From contig SECP01000001.1 in assembly GCA_004193285.1 (NCBI GenBank), positions 1 through 64,000 of the forward strand: 64,000 bases of DNA, in the 5' to 3' direction. Positions 44,629-53,861 of the stretch are shown one piece after another. Source of the DNA: Myxococcales bacterium (lineage in GTDB: Bacteria > Myxococcota_A > Polyangia > Polyangiales > Polyangiaceae). A model generated the notes under the pieces. That model was given only the letters and a program-made list of their open reading frames with translations, was not told the origin of the DNA and made no database searches. Made by a program: the position numbers and the translations under genes. Within the stretch, counting starts at the first letter, position 1. Every line of letters begins with the position of its first letter.

Positions 44629-46248
44629 CTACTGGACCACGATCGTCTTACTGACGGTCACACGCTCGCCTTCGAACGCCGGCACGCGCGCCTTGCGCAA
44701 GGCGGCTGCAATGCAGCCTCCGGTCGGGGTGCCCGCGAACGGCGGGCCGCCGAGGTTGGCGCTCGTCACCCGGCCGGAAGGAGCGAACGTGATGACCACG
44801 CTCGCGGTGCCGGACGGATCGCCGTCTTTGCGACAGGTCGAGGCCGCGCTGGCCGCGGCGGTGAGCGCGGCCGCGGCCGCAGCACGGTCGAACGGCCCCG
44901 CTGGCTCGCTCGGCTCGCTCGGCACGGTCGGGTTCGGCTCTTCCTTCGGCGCGGGAGTCACCGGCTCGGCAGGCGCGCGAGCCTCCGGCTTGCTCACGGG
45001 CTCTTCTGCCGGCTTCGTGCTGGAGGGCAGTCGGGGACTGGGCTCGCTCGCGGGTGCGGCGACTTTTCCGACCGGCTTGGCTGGCGTCGTCTCGAAGGTG
45101 ACGTCGTCTGGAGCCGCGGTCGTCGTCGTGGCCGCGGCGACCGCGGCCGGCTCGGCGGGAGCAGCGTGCGCAGGCTCGGGCGCGGCCGTGGGCGCTGGCG
45201 CGTGGGCAAGAGGCGCGGTCGCACTGGCCACTTCGTCCGTCCCGGACCCGCGCTTCCAAATCAAGAAGCCGGCCGCTGCCGCCAGCACGAGCAGCACCGG
45301 CAGCGCCAAGACGCTTCGGCGCGGGCTCGCCCCGGGAGGCGGGTCGCTCTTCGCTGCTGGCGCGACGACGTTGCGCCGCGAGCGCATGCTGTCGGGCCGC
45401 AGGGAAACCGGAGGGCGATCCAGAGACGACGGGCTGAGTGAGCCTTCGGGGGGACGGGGCGCGGTCAGCGCATCGGTCGTACGGATGCTGACCGTAGGCT
45501 CGTCGTCCACACCAAACAACGGCAGCGTTTGCTTGCCGGTACGCGGCACGTCGAAGCTGGAGACGTCGATCGTCGGCGCTCCCAGCTCGAGCGTCCCCGC
45601 ATCGCCGCTATTGGCGAAGAAATCATCGTGCCTCGGCGCGGCGGCGCGGTCGTGATGCACCAGCGCGCTGAGCGCGGGCGTGCCCACGGAGCTGGGTTGC
45701 TCCTCTTCCGCGGGCGGCGGCAAGCTGGGGGGCAGCTCCTCGATGAAGTCGTCCACGCTCTCGGGCGCGCTCTCCGCAATCGCCATCAGCGGCGTCTTCG
45801 CTTCCGGGATCTCCCAGTCGCCCGAGATGTCTTCGATGGTGCTCGGCGGCGGCGGCGGCTCAGGGAAGCCCCGGGGCCCCGTCGCAGGCGCCGACATGTT
45901 CAGCAGCCCCGGTGATAGCGCCACCATCTCGCTTGCGGCGCCGGGGCGCGGCGGTCCACCGATACCTATCAACGTCGAAGACTTCGCCGGTCGAGGTGGC
46001 GACGGCGCCGGCTTGTAGCTGAGCGTCGCTTTGACGGGCGCGAGCGCCGGTGGCGGCCCTGGCGGCTCCGGCTCGATCGCGGTGTCCGCGGCTGGTGAAG
46101 CATCGACTTGCGACGCGTCTACCTCGATCGGCGCGTGGCACTGACGACACCTGACCGTGACGACGCGGCCTGCCACTTTGCGCCGCAGCAGGTCGTCATT
46201 GAGAAGAAAGCGAGCTTGGCAGCTCTTGCAGATGACTGCGAAGGCCAT
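44629..46248 (-). CDS. AgmX/GltJ-like protein: zinc ribbon, membrane helix, TonB-C-like domain
   Basis: 539 residues. An MJ0042-type zinc ribbon (Cys7, Cys10, Cys34, Cys37) opens the protein. A long Pro/Ser/Ala-rich region follows, then one membrane helix (VLALPVLLVLAAAAGFLIW) near residue 325 and a Pro/Ala-rich periplasmic spacer. The C-terminal ~90-residue domain has two Cys and VVITFAPSGRVTSANL, the AgmX/PglI pattern. The gliding protein GltJ (AgmX) of Myxococcus has this ribbon-helix-TonB-C order; its GYF domain is not evident here. Role in motility is inferred only. Confidence 0.8.
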   Translation of the reverse strand: MAFAVICKSCQARFLLNDDLLRRKVAGRVVTVRCRQCHAPIEVDASQVDASPAADTAIEPEPPGPPPALAPVKATLSYKPAPSPPRPAKSSTLIGIGGPPRPGAASEMVALSPGLLNMSAPATGPRGFPEPPPPPSTIEDISGDWEIPEAKTPLMAIAESAPESVDDFIEELPPSLPPPAEEEQPSSVGTPALSALVHHDRAAAPRHDDFFANSGDAGTLELGAPTIDVSSFDVPRTGKQTLPLFGVDDEPTVSIRTTDALTAPRPPEGSLSPSSLDRPPVSLRPDSMRSRRNVVAPAAKSDPPPGASPRRSVLALPVLLVLAAAAGFLIWKRGSGTDEVASATAPLAHAPAPTAAPEPAHAAPAEPAAVAAATTTTAAPDDVTFETTPAKPVGKVAAPASEPSPRLPSSTKPAEEPVSKPEARAPAEPVTPAPKEEPNPTVPSEPSEPAGPFDRAAAAAALTAAASAASTCRKDGDPSGTASVVITFAPSGRVTSANLGGPPFAGTPTGGCIAAALRKARVPAFEGERVTVSKTIVVQ

Positions 46249-46297
46249 GAAAAAACACCTTCAGCATCCATCGAAACGTGACGACCGGCAAGGAGCG

Positions 46298-47107
46298 TCA
46301 CGCGCGCGGCACGATGGCAGAAAGGTGCCGACCGCTTGCTTTACCGTCACGCCGGAATGAAAAATAGTGCTCCGGGTCCAGGAAAGTACAGCCGCCCACC
46401 TGGTCCACGCTCGCTTCATTAAGGCCCAAAGCCAGTAGCTTGCGCGTGACGATGAACCGCAAGTCCACGTGAGGTTTCGCCCCGGCTTCCCGCGTGACGG
46501 CGCCGGGCACGGGGCACGCTGCCTCGAGCTCCGCCGCCACGTCTTCGGACACCTCGAACGCAGCCCGTGAAATGTGCGGGCCAATGGCGGCGAGCAGCTC
46601 CGCTCCGGGCGGCGCGTTTTCGAGCAAGCAAGCCGCCCCCGCTTCGACCGCGCCGCGCACCACGCCTCGCCACCCGGCGTGAATCGCCATGACCGCGCCG
46701 CTGCGCGTATCGGCGAGCAGGATGGGGACACAGTCCGCCGACCGCACCCCGTAAGCCGAGCCAGGGTCGCTGCCGCCAATCGCATCACCCTCCAGGGTGA
46801 GCGCGTCGCGGAGCAGCTGGGGCTCCCGAAAGAACCGCGCCTCGCGCCCATGCACTTGGGAGAGGTAGGCGATGCGCGAAGGCTCCACGCCCAAGAGCGC
46901 GCCGGCGCGGCGCAGGTTCTCCTCCACGTGCCGGGGCTCGTCCCCTACCGCGGTGGAGAAGCTCAGGCTGCGGAACGGCCCTTCGGACGCACCGCCGAGG
47001 CGGGTGAAGAAGGCGTGCCGAAACCCCGCCCGGAGCAGAACTGGGCTTTGATGGTGCAGACCAGCGCCGAACGCGCGCTCAATGTCGTTCAAATCGCTTC
47101 CGGGCAT
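46298..47107 (-). CDS. pgeF: Laccase-domain purine nucleoside phosphorylase (PgeF/YfiH)
   Basis: 269 residues from the ATG at 47107; a longer frame would run into the divergent kinase gene. It shows AFFTRLGGASEGPF, LSQVHG, VRSADCVPILLAD and AIHAGWRGVV, whose His/Cys residues bind zinc in the active site. Members act as multicopper-independent purine nucleoside phosphorylases/adenosine deaminases or correct cell-wall precursor errors. Only 24 nt separate it from the kinase start. Confidence 0.93.
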   Translation of the reverse strand: MPGSDLNDIERAFGAGLHHQSPVLLRAGFRHAFFTRLGGASEGPFRSLSFSTAVGDEPRHVEENLRRAGALLGVEPSRIAYLSQVHGREARFFREPQLLRDALTLEGDAIGGSDPGSAYGVRSADCVPILLADTRSGAVMAIHAGWRGVVRGAVEAGAACLLENAPPGAELLAAIGPHISRAAFEVSEDVAAELEAACPVPGAVTREAGAKPHVDLRFIVTRKLLALGLNEASVDQVGGCTFLDPEHYFSFRRDGKASGRHLSAIVPRA

Positions 47108-47131
47108 AAGTTTTGGTATTGCTGGGGCCCA

Positions 47132-48208
47132 ATGCGACCCAAGGACCCTTTCATCGGCCGCGAGCTGCTCGGCGGCCAATTCAAGGTCCTAGAGAAGATC
47201 GGCACGGGGGGCATGGGTTCCGTCTACAAGGCGGAGCAGCCGGCGATGAACCGGATGGTGGCGATAAAGATCCTTCATCCGAAGCTCGCCGGGCGCAAGG
47301 ACCTCACCTCGCGGTTCCGCCGGGAGGCTCGGGCCATGAGCCAGCTCACGCACCCCAACACCGTCAAGGTGTTCATGTACGGCGAGCTGGAGGACGACGG
47401 CTCGCTCTACATCGTCATGGAGATGCTGGAGGGCCGCAACCTGAACCAGACGGTCAGGAAAGAGGGGCCCATGGCGGCCGACCGCGCCATCCCGATTTTG
47501 ATTCAAGTCTGCGGCGCGCTGCAAGAGGCGCACGAGCTCGGCATCGTGCATCGCGACCTGAAGCCGGAGAACATCTTCCTGTCCAAGCAGGGCGGCATGA
47601 ATGACTTCCCCAAGGTGCTGGACTTCGGTCTCGCCAAGGTGACGGAGCGGCAAATGCAGCCGGGGTCCGTCATCTTGACTCAAGAGGGAATGGTCTTCGG
47701 CACTCCGGAGTTCATGTCTCCCGAGCAAGCGCAAGGCAAGACGCTGGACGCGCGCAGCGACATCTACTCGCTCGCGGTCATCCTCTACGAGGTGCTCACG
47801 GGCAAGCTGCCGTTTTCCGCGCGCACGCCCATGGAATACATCCAGAAGCACGTGACGGATCCGATCATCCCGCTCAGCGAGCGCGTGCCGGATCGCAAGT
47901 TCCCGAAGGCGCTGGACGAAGTGCTCGCCAAAGCACTGCAAAAGCAGCCAGACAACCGCTTTCAAACCGCGGGCGAGTTCGGCGAGGCGCTGCGGGCCTT
48001 CGGCGGCGCGGCGGCGAAAGCTCTCCCCGCGGTGGGTCCTGCCGCCTCCGAGCCCGGCGCGGACTCGAGGCTCGGCCCGCAGAGCTCCGCGGCCGAGGTC
48101 ATCAAGGGCGGCGGTCCTAGCGCCAAGCTGCTCGTCATCGTCGCCGCCGCCTGTTTGTTCGCGGGCGTGCTCATCGCGGTCCTGGTGATGAAGGCGCTTT
48201 CGCCGTAG
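47132..48208 (+). CDS. Eukaryotic-type Ser/Thr protein kinase with C-terminal membrane helix
   Basis: 358 residues. The kinase domain spans ~15-280: glycine loop GTGGMGS (24-30), Lys46 in VAIKIL, catalytic HRDLKPEN (Asp142), DFGLAKV (Asp164), and GTPEFMSPEQ. A short linker leads to one membrane helix at the very C-terminus (~332-355), leaving almost nothing outside. No PASTA or other sensor domain exists, unlike PrkC-type kinases. The PBP1A gene follows after 10 nt, so the kinase may tune peptidoglycan synthesis. Confidence 0.95.
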   Translation: MRPKDPFIGRELLGGQFKVLEKIGTGGMGSVYKAEQPAMNRMVAIKILHPKLAGRKDLTSRFRREARAMSQLTHPNTVKVFMYGELEDDGSLYIVMEMLEGRNLNQTVRKEGPMAADRAIPILIQVCGALQEAHELGIVHRDLKPENIFLSKQGGMNDFPKVLDFGLAKVTERQMQPGSVILTQEGMVFGTPEFMSPEQAQGKTLDARSDIYSLAVILYEVLTGKLPFSARTPMEYIQKHVTDPIIPLSERVPDRKFPKALDEVLAKALQKQPDNRFQTAGEFGEALRAFGGAAAKALPAVGPAASEPGADSRLGPQSSAAEVIKGGGPSAKLLVIVAAACLFAGVLIAVLVMKALSP

Positions 48209-48218
48209 ATCACGGGTC

Positions 48219-50519
48219 GTGAATCGCGCCCGCGTGCTCAAGCTCCTCAAGATCGCCGCCTTCTCGGCCTTGGCGCTGGTGGTGCTCGCGGCGGTCTCGG
48301 TGGTGCTCGTCGTGCGCCACTACGAGGCCAAGCTGCCGACGCTAGACAAGGTGCGCAAGGGGTACGAGCCGCCGCAAGTGACGCGGGTGCTCTCGCGCGA
48401 CGGCGCGGTGCTGGCGAGCCTCTTCACGGAGCGACGCACCGTGGTCAAGTTCGCCGACATCCCCAACCACGTGAAGCTCGCGTTTTTGGCGGCGGAGGAC
48501 GCGAGCTTCTACCAGCACGAGGGCCTCAACTACCTCGGCATGCTCCGGGCGATGGCGGTCAACCTGCGCTCGGGGCGCTCTCGCCAAGGAGCGAGCACCA
48601 TCACTCAGCAAGTGGTGAAGAACGTCTTGCTCGTGCCGGAGCGCACCTACGAGCGCAAGATCAAGGAGACCATCCTCGCGCGGCGGCTCGAGCACGAGCT
48701 CTCCAAGGACGAGATCCTCTCGCTGTATCTCAATCAAATTTACCTCGGCCACGGCCGCTACGGTGTGGAGGAGGCGTCGCGCTACTACTTCGGCAAGCGG
48801 GTCCGCGAGCTGGACGTCGCGGAGGCGGCCACGCTTGCCGGCCTGGTCGCGTCCCCCGAGCGCTACTCGCCGCGGCGGGACGTGACCCTCTCGATGCAGC
48901 GCCGGCACTACGTGCTGTCCCAGCTACTGGAGAAGGGGTTCATCACCCGTGAAGTTTATGATGACGCGGAGCAGCGCCCGCTCCGCCTGGCCCCCGTCAG
49001 CGAAGGTGAGTCCGAGCTGGCGCCGGAGGTGGTCGAGCACGTCAAACGGCTGCTGGTCAAAGTGGCGGGTGAGTCCGCGGCGCGCGGCGGGTTCGTGGTG
49101 GAGACGACCATCGACCCATCGCTGCAAGCCGCTGCCCGCAAGGCGACGCGAGACGCGCTCGACCAGTACCTCGTGCGGCAGAAGCTGCTCCCTCCTTACA
49201 CTCAAGAGGAGCGCAAGCTCTGGGGCCCCGCCGAGAGCGGCACTCCCAAGCAAAACAAGGTGTACGTCGGCAAGGTCACCGCGCTGGACGACCGCGCGGG
49301 CACGCTGGACATCCAAGTCGGCGTGGTCACGGGCCGGGTGGATTTGCGGCACGAAGAGCGCTTCAACCCCAAGCGCCTGCCCCCGAGTCAGTTCTCGAAG
49401 GAGGGGGCTGCGCTGCGCGTGCGCGTGCTCTCACTGCCGGATTCGCCGGGAGCGAAGGCCGAGCTCAAGCTGGAGCTCGGTCCAGAAGCGGCGCTGGTGG
49501 CGCTGGAGCCGCGCAGCCGTGAGGTGCGCGCGCTCATCGGCAGCTACGAGGCAGTGGCCGGCGGTCTGGATCGCTCGACGCAGGCGCGTCGCCAGCCGGG
49601 CTCGGCGTTCAAACCGCTGGTTTACGGCTACGCGCTTCACTCACGCCGGCTCACGCTCGGCAGCGTGCTCAGCCTCACCCGCACCGGCAAGGACCTCAAG
49701 AAGAAGCCTCCCGCCGGCGTCGCGCCGGACGCGACCGAGTACAAGCTGCGCCTGCGCGAAGCCCTCGCCATCAGCGACAACACCGCCGCGCAAAAGATCT
49801 TGGAAGAGGTCGGCGCACCCAACGTGGTGGAGTTCGCCAAATCGCTCGGCATCGAGTCGCCGCTCGCGCCCACGCCGTCGCTCGCGCTCGGCGCCTACGA
49901 GGTCACGCCGCTCGAGCTCACCGCCGCGGTCGCCACCTACGCCGCCGCCGGCGAGTACCGTCCGCCCGTCTTGGTCAAGCGCATCACGGACTCCTCCGGC
50001 CGCGAATTCGCGCTCCCGCCCCAGCCGCCGCCCCGCCAAGTGGTCCCGCCGGAAGTGGCGTACCTCATCACGAGCGGGCTCACGAGCGTGGTCAAAGAGG
50101 GCACCGCGAAGAGCGCCAACGTGCTGCAGCGCCCCCTCGCCGGCAAAACCGGCACCACCAATCAAGCCAAGGACGCGTGGTTCGTCGGCTACTCCACGGA
50201 CTATGTGGCCGGCGTCTGGGTCGGTTACGACGAAGCCTTGCCGCTCGGCTGGGGCGAAGCGGGCGCCGTCACCGCGCTGCCGATCTGGATCGGCTTCATG
50301 AAAGTGGCCGAACAGGGGCGCCCCGCCGTCGACTTCCCGCGACCCGCCGGCATCGTCACCGTTCGCATCGATCCCATCACCGGGCTCCTCGCGCAGCCGG
50401 AGACAGGCGAAGGCATCGAAGAAGAATACTTGGACGGCACCGCGCCCACCGAGGTCAGCGCCCCCGCTCCGGAAGCCACGCCGGGCACGCTCCCCGAAAT
50501 CCCGCCGCCGCCGTTCTAG
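48219..50519 (+). CDS. mrcA: Penicillin-binding protein 1A (bifunctional GT51/transpeptidase)
   Basis: 766 residues from a GTG. The N-terminal anchor helix is at about 10-33. The GT51 glycosyltransferase has EDASFYQHEG, GASTITQQVVKN and YLNQIYLGHG. The transpeptidase has SxxK with Ser462 and Lys465 (GSAFK), SDN (519-521) and KTGT (643-646). A Pro-rich tail closes it. It polymerises and crosslinks peptidoglycan at the inner membrane. It lies directly behind the Ser/Thr kinase gene. Confidence 0.96.
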   Translation: MNRARVLKLLKIAAFSALALVVLAAVSVVLVVRHYEAKLPTLDKVRKGYEPPQVTRVLSRDGAVLASLFTERRTVVKFADIPNHVKLAFLAAEDASFYQHEGLNYLGMLRAMAVNLRSGRSRQGASTITQQVVKNVLLVPERTYERKIKETILARRLEHELSKDEILSLYLNQIYLGHGRYGVEEASRYYFGKRVRELDVAEAATLAGLVASPERYSPRRDVTLSMQRRHYVLSQLLEKGFITREVYDDAEQRPLRLAPVSEGESELAPEVVEHVKRLLVKVAGESAARGGFVVETTIDPSLQAAARKATRDALDQYLVRQKLLPPYTQEERKLWGPAESGTPKQNKVYVGKVTALDDRAGTLDIQVGVVTGRVDLRHEERFNPKRLPPSQFSKEGAALRVRVLSLPDSPGAKAELKLELGPEAALVALEPRSREVRALIGSYEAVAGGLDRSTQARRQPGSAFKPLVYGYALHSRRLTLGSVLSLTRTGKDLKKKPPAGVAPDATEYKLRLREALAISDNTAAQKILEEVGAPNVVEFAKSLGIESPLAPTPSLALGAYEVTPLELTAAVATYAAAGEYRPPVLVKRITDSSGREFALPPQPPPRQVVPPEVAYLITSGLTSVVKEGTAKSANVLQRPLAGKTGTTNQAKDAWFVGYSTDYVAGVWVGYDEALPLGWGEAGAVTALPIWIGFMKVAEQGRPAVDFPRPAGIVTVRIDPITGLLAQPETGEGIEEEYLDGTAPTEVSAPAPEATPGTLPEIPPPPF

Positions 50520-50745
50520 GCGCCGACGCGACTGCCCGACTCAGCCTCCGTGAGCCCCGCAGTGACCGCGGCTCGCCATCACCCAGGCGCCGCGTCCGGC
50601 TGGCCCTGATTTCGTCATCCGCATCCCTGGGCTCGCGCGCGCATCATTCGCTCGTGCGCGCGCGGCTCGACCGCGGTACCTTCATCCCGCGACGTCGGGG
50701 CGCGTTCGAACGCGTCCTGCGTGGCCAACTTCAAGCACTCCTCGC

Positions 50746-52005
50746 ATGGTCAACCACGAAGAGGGCGGGCTAGATCTCGCTCGGCGCCGCCTACTGCTGG
50801 ATATTGCCGCGCAGGTTGGTACGCCTGTCTACGTCTATGACGCAGCGATCTTGCGGCGGCAGCTAGCGAGCTTGCAGCGCTTCGATCGGGTGCGCTTCGC
50901 ACAGAAGGCGTGCGCCAACGTGCACATCCTACGGCTCTTGCGCGCCGCCGGAGCCTACGTGGACTGCGTGTCGCCGGGGGAGCTGGCGCGGGCTTTGGCC
51001 GCCGGCTTTCGGGGTGGCGCCGAGCCAGCCGAGATCGTCTACACCGCGGACCTGCTGACGGATGCCATCATCGATCGGGTGCTGGAGGCGGGCGTCCCCG
51101 TCAACGCCGGCTCGGAGGACATGCTGACGCAGCTCGGTGAGCGCCGCGTTGGTCATCCTGTCTGGTTGCGCATCAACCCGGGCTTTGGCCACGGGCACAG
51201 TCACAAGGTCAACACCGGCGGCGAGGCGAGCAAACACGGGATCTGGCACGAAAACTTGAGCGAAGCGCTAGCGCGCGTGCAGCGCTATGGGCTGAGCTTG
51301 GTCGGTCTCCACATGCACATCGGCTCGGGCGCGGATCTCGAGCATCTCGGCCGCGTGGGGGACGCGATGGTGCGCGCCGTGCAGCAGGCGGGGCACGACC
51401 TGCGGGCCGTATCGGGTGGCGGGGGCCTCCCCGTCCCGTATCGCGAGGGGGAGGCGGCAATCGACCCGAGCGCGCACTTTGACGTGTGGGACGCCGCCCG
51501 CCGCCGGATCGAAGCGCATTTAGGTCACCCGGTGGATCTCGAGATCGAGCCGGGGCGCTACCTCGTAGCTCAGGCCGGCGTGCTGCTCGCCGAGGTCCGC
51601 GCAACCAAGAGCATGGGCGGCAATCACTTCACGATAGTGGACGCCGGTTTCAACGATCTGGTGCGCCCGGCCATGTACGGCGCTCACCATCGGATTTCGT
51701 TGCTCTCACGCGGCAGCGAGGTCGAAGCTCGTCCGCCACGACGGACGCTCGTCGCGGGGCCGCTGTGCGAGTCGGGCGATGTGTTCACGCAAGACGCCAG
51801 CGGCTATCCGGCGCCGCGCGAGCTGCCGCAGGCGCGCGTGGGCGACGTGATGGTTTTCCACGACGCGGGCGCCTACGGGGCCAGTATGTCCAGCAACTAC
51901 AATTCGCGCCCGCTCGCGGCGGAGGTGCTCATCGAGGGTGACGTGCCGCGCCTGATCCGCCGGCGACAGACCATTCAAGAGCTACTCCTGCTCGAAGAGG
52001 TGTGA
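50746..52005 (+). CDS. PLP-dependent diaminopimelate decarboxylase-like enzyme
   Basis: 419 residues of the fold III, LysA-type family. The pyridoxal-binding Lys54 lies in FAQKACAN; GGGLP, EPGRYLVA and the substrate motif CESGDVF are present. It most likely converts meso-diaminopimelate to lysine. Some divergence from typical LysA (ACAN instead of ANSN) leaves room for a related amino-acid decarboxylase. It stands alone after a 226-nt gap, far from lysC. Confidence 0.85.
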   Translation: MVNHEEGGLDLARRRLLLDIAAQVGTPVYVYDAAILRRQLASLQRFDRVRFAQKACANVHILRLLRAAGAYVDCVSPGELARALAAGFRGGAEPAEIVYTADLLTDAIIDRVLEAGVPVNAGSEDMLTQLGERRVGHPVWLRINPGFGHGHSHKVNTGGEASKHGIWHENLSEALARVQRYGLSLVGLHMHIGSGADLEHLGRVGDAMVRAVQQAGHDLRAVSGGGGLPVPYREGEAAIDPSAHFDVWDAARRRIEAHLGHPVDLEIEPGRYLVAQAGVLLAEVRATKSMGGNHFTIVDAGFNDLVRPAMYGAHHRISLLSRGSEVEARPPRRTLVAGPLCESGDVFTQDASGYPAPRELPQARVGDVMVFHDAGAYGASMSSNYNSRPLAAEVLIEGDVPRLIRRRQTIQELLLLEEV

Positions 52006-52080
52006 GCCGCCTGCTTCAAAGCGAGGACGTGCTCGGTAGTCACGATTCGGCTCGAAGCAGGCGCTGCGGGTCAGCTCGTA

Positions 52081-52317
52081 TCAGATGGGGCGCTCGGGCG
52101 CCGCACCACGCGCGTAGGTTTGCCAGGCGATCTTCGCGGTCGCGAGCTTGAGGCCGGAGGACTTCTTGGTCTTCAGGTATGCCAAGAGCGCCTCGAGGCT
52201 AGCCACGTCTTTCGGAAAGGCTTCGTCCCGCGTGGCTTCTCCCGCGAGGCTGCCAAGCGGCGTCTTCTGGCTCTTCTGCTTCTCGAGCCATTCGTAAAAC
52301 GTCGTGAATTTGCTCAT
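52081..52317 (-). CDS. Small YozE SAM-like fold protein
   Basis: 78 residues, beginning MSKFTTFYEWLEKQKSQ, then DEAFPKDVASLEALLAYLK and LKLATAKIAWQTY. The FYEWLxxQ start, the short helices and the FPKD turn match the YozE SAM-like family of small four-helix proteins of unknown function. It lies between the decarboxylase gene and a divergent membrane protein gene. Confidence 0.75.
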   Translation of the reverse strand: MSKFTTFYEWLEKQKSQKTPLGSLAGEATRDEAFPKDVASLEALLAYLKTKKSSGLKLATAKIAWQTYARGAAPERPI

Positions 52318-52427
52318 GATAGGTCGGTGGCCGGAGGTCTAGCCCATCGGGCCAGCTCTGGAAAGCGTGACCCCGGAAGCCGTGCAAAGAGCGCACCGGC
52401 GGTCCGGGACTTGCTTGGCAGGGGAGG

Positions 52428-52880
52428 ATGGAACCCAATCAATTGGCTCACGATCGCGTGCGCGAGCACACCGCGCCGCACGTCAATCAACAGATCGACC
52501 GGCTAACGCGAGCCTCCATCGCGGAGCACGTCGAACAGGGGTCCGAGGCGATCGCCAGGCGGCTGGCGGAGCTCGATCAGGAGTGGGACGTGGACCGCGC
52601 CCTCATGGTGAATTTCGCCCTCGCCGGGGCCGCCACCTTCACGGCCGGCATCACCCGATTTGCCACGTCGTCGCCATTCGGCCCGCGTCGCAAAGGCTTT
52701 TTGTACTTTTTTGGTACCCAGCTCGGCTTCTTACTGCTTCACGGGGTGGCCGGGTGGTGCCCGCCCGCGTCCGTGTTCCGGCGCCTCGGCTTTCGCACCC
52801 AGCGTGAGATAGAGGTCGAGCGCGCCGCTTTGCGAGACGCGCTATCGGTCCCGGTGGACCGCCGCCTCGCGGCGAGCTGA
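52428..52880 (+). CDS. DUF2892/YgaP-type inner-membrane protein
   Basis: 150 residues. A polar N-terminal helix region precedes two membrane segments, MVNFALAGAATFTAGI and FGTQLGFLLLHGVAGW. The diagnostic GWCPPASVFRRLGFRTQREIE follows, and the C-terminus is charged. DUF2892 domains often sit on rhodanese proteins (YgaP), but here no rhodanese is fused. It is convergent with ribB by 5 nt. Confidence 0.75.
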   Translation: MEPNQLAHDRVREHTAPHVNQQIDRLTRASIAEHVEQGSEAIARRLAELDQEWDVDRALMVNFALAGAATFTAGITRFATSSPFGPRRKGFLYFFGTQLGFLLLHGVAGWCPPASVFRRLGFRTQREIEVERAALRDALSVPVDRRLAAS

Positions 52881-52885
52881 GGCGC

Positions 52886-53557
52886 TCAGCGAGCCTCGAG
52901 CGAGGCGTAACCGAAGGTCGTGGAGCGCGAGATAGGCTGAGTGTCGCGCGCTCCACGCCGGTACTCGACCAGATCCGCAATGTGGAGGAAGGGGAGGCGA
53001 TGCCGCCTCGCGAAGCGCTCGAGCTCGGCCCCCCGCAGCATCTCCCCCTCTTCGTCCACGATTTCGCAGAGGGCCCCGGCGGGCTCGAAGCCGGCGAGGC
53101 GAGCGAGGTCGACAGCGGCCTCCGTGTGACCACGCCTCTCGAGCACGCCCCCGGCGCGGGCCCGTAGCGGGAAAACGTGACCGGGGCGGAGGAAGCTGTC
53201 AGCGCCGATGCTCGGTTCCGCCAAGGCGCGGATCGCGGCGCTGCGGTCGGCCGCAGAGATGCCGGTGGTGGTCCCGTGACGCAGATCGATGCTCACCGTG
53301 AAGGCCGTGCGCTGCGACTCGCTGTTCTCCGGCACCATCAGGGGGAGCTGCAGCTCGTCGGCGCGCTCGTCCGTGAGCGCCACGCACACGACCCCGCTCG
53401 TGTGGCGGAGCATGAACGACAAGGCCTTGGGCGTCAGCTTCTCGGCCGCGATGATGAGGTCGCCTTCGTTTTCTCGGGAGGCGTCGTCCGCTACCACCAC
53501 GAAGTCCCCACGGAGCAGCGCCAGCAAAGCGAGTTCGACTGCGTTCGACATGTTCAT
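52886..53557 (-). CDS. ribB: 3,4-dihydroxy-2-butanone-4-phosphate synthase
   Basis: 223 residues of the stand-alone RibB type. It has DDASRENEGDL, the HTSG segment, RHGTTTGISA, RPGHVFPL, GHTEAAVDL and CEI, covering the metal-binding and catalytic residues for making the four-carbon precursor of riboflavin. An internal ATG at 53551 is an alternative start and has a better placed GAGAG. No GTP cyclohydrolase II domain follows. It is driven by a good promoter at 53581-53608 and diverges from the encapsulin operon. Confidence 0.95.
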   Translation of the reverse strand: MNMSNAVELALLALLRGDFVVVADDASRENEGDLIIAAEKLTPKALSFMLRHTSGVVCVALTDERADELQLPLMVPENSESQRTAFTVSIDLRHGTTTGISAADRSAAIRALAEPSIGADSFLRPGHVFPLRARAGGVLERRGHTEAAVDLARLAGFEPAGALCEIVDEEGEMLRGAELERFARRHRLPFLHIADLVEYRRGARDTQPISRSTTFGYASLEAR

Positions 53558-53861
53558 CTCTCGATACTGGAAACATGTCTCTTATAGTGGATAACGGAGG
53601 CGTGTCCAGGCGCTCCGTCCGGCGGACGGTCAGATTCGCTAATGCCTGCTGCACTATCAGCAGGGATTTACGGCATTCTGTTAGCTCTGTCTCATCACTC
53701 CATCGGGTAGCTGGACCACTGCTCCAGCGGATAAAGCGGCGTTTTCGCTGGAGGAATCAACGTGCGGCCTGCCAGTCGGCGTTGGCAATTCGGCCCGTGG
53801 CAGTTAGGTTGCGCGAGCCGCTGGGTCACGTCGACCGGGCGAACCGAGGGCTCGAAACGTC
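53558..53861. promoter_or_regulatory. Divergent regulatory region between ribB and the encapsulin operon
   Basis: Contains the ribB promoter (53581-53608), a 15-nt palindrome CCGTCC-GGC-GGACGG (53615-53629), and an 8-bp inverted repeat CTCCAGCG/CGCTGGAG (53722-53753). The right arm of the latter includes a Shine-Dalgarno-like GGAGG that precedes a GTG at 53762. That GTG frame is not the shell frame. No FMN riboswitch is recognisable. A confident plus-strand promoter for the shell gene was not found. Confidence 0.5.
53581..53608 (-). promoter_or_regulatory. Sigma-70-like promoter of ribB
   Basis: On the minus strand TGGACA, 16 nt, TATAAG. Each box differs from consensus by one base. Expected initiation is about 17 nt before the ribB ATG. 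Confidence 0.65.

Noticed and set aside
53558-53760. FMN riboswitch upstream of ribB
   Set aside because: The leader from the predicted promoter is only about 17 nt and no RFN-element sequence is present.
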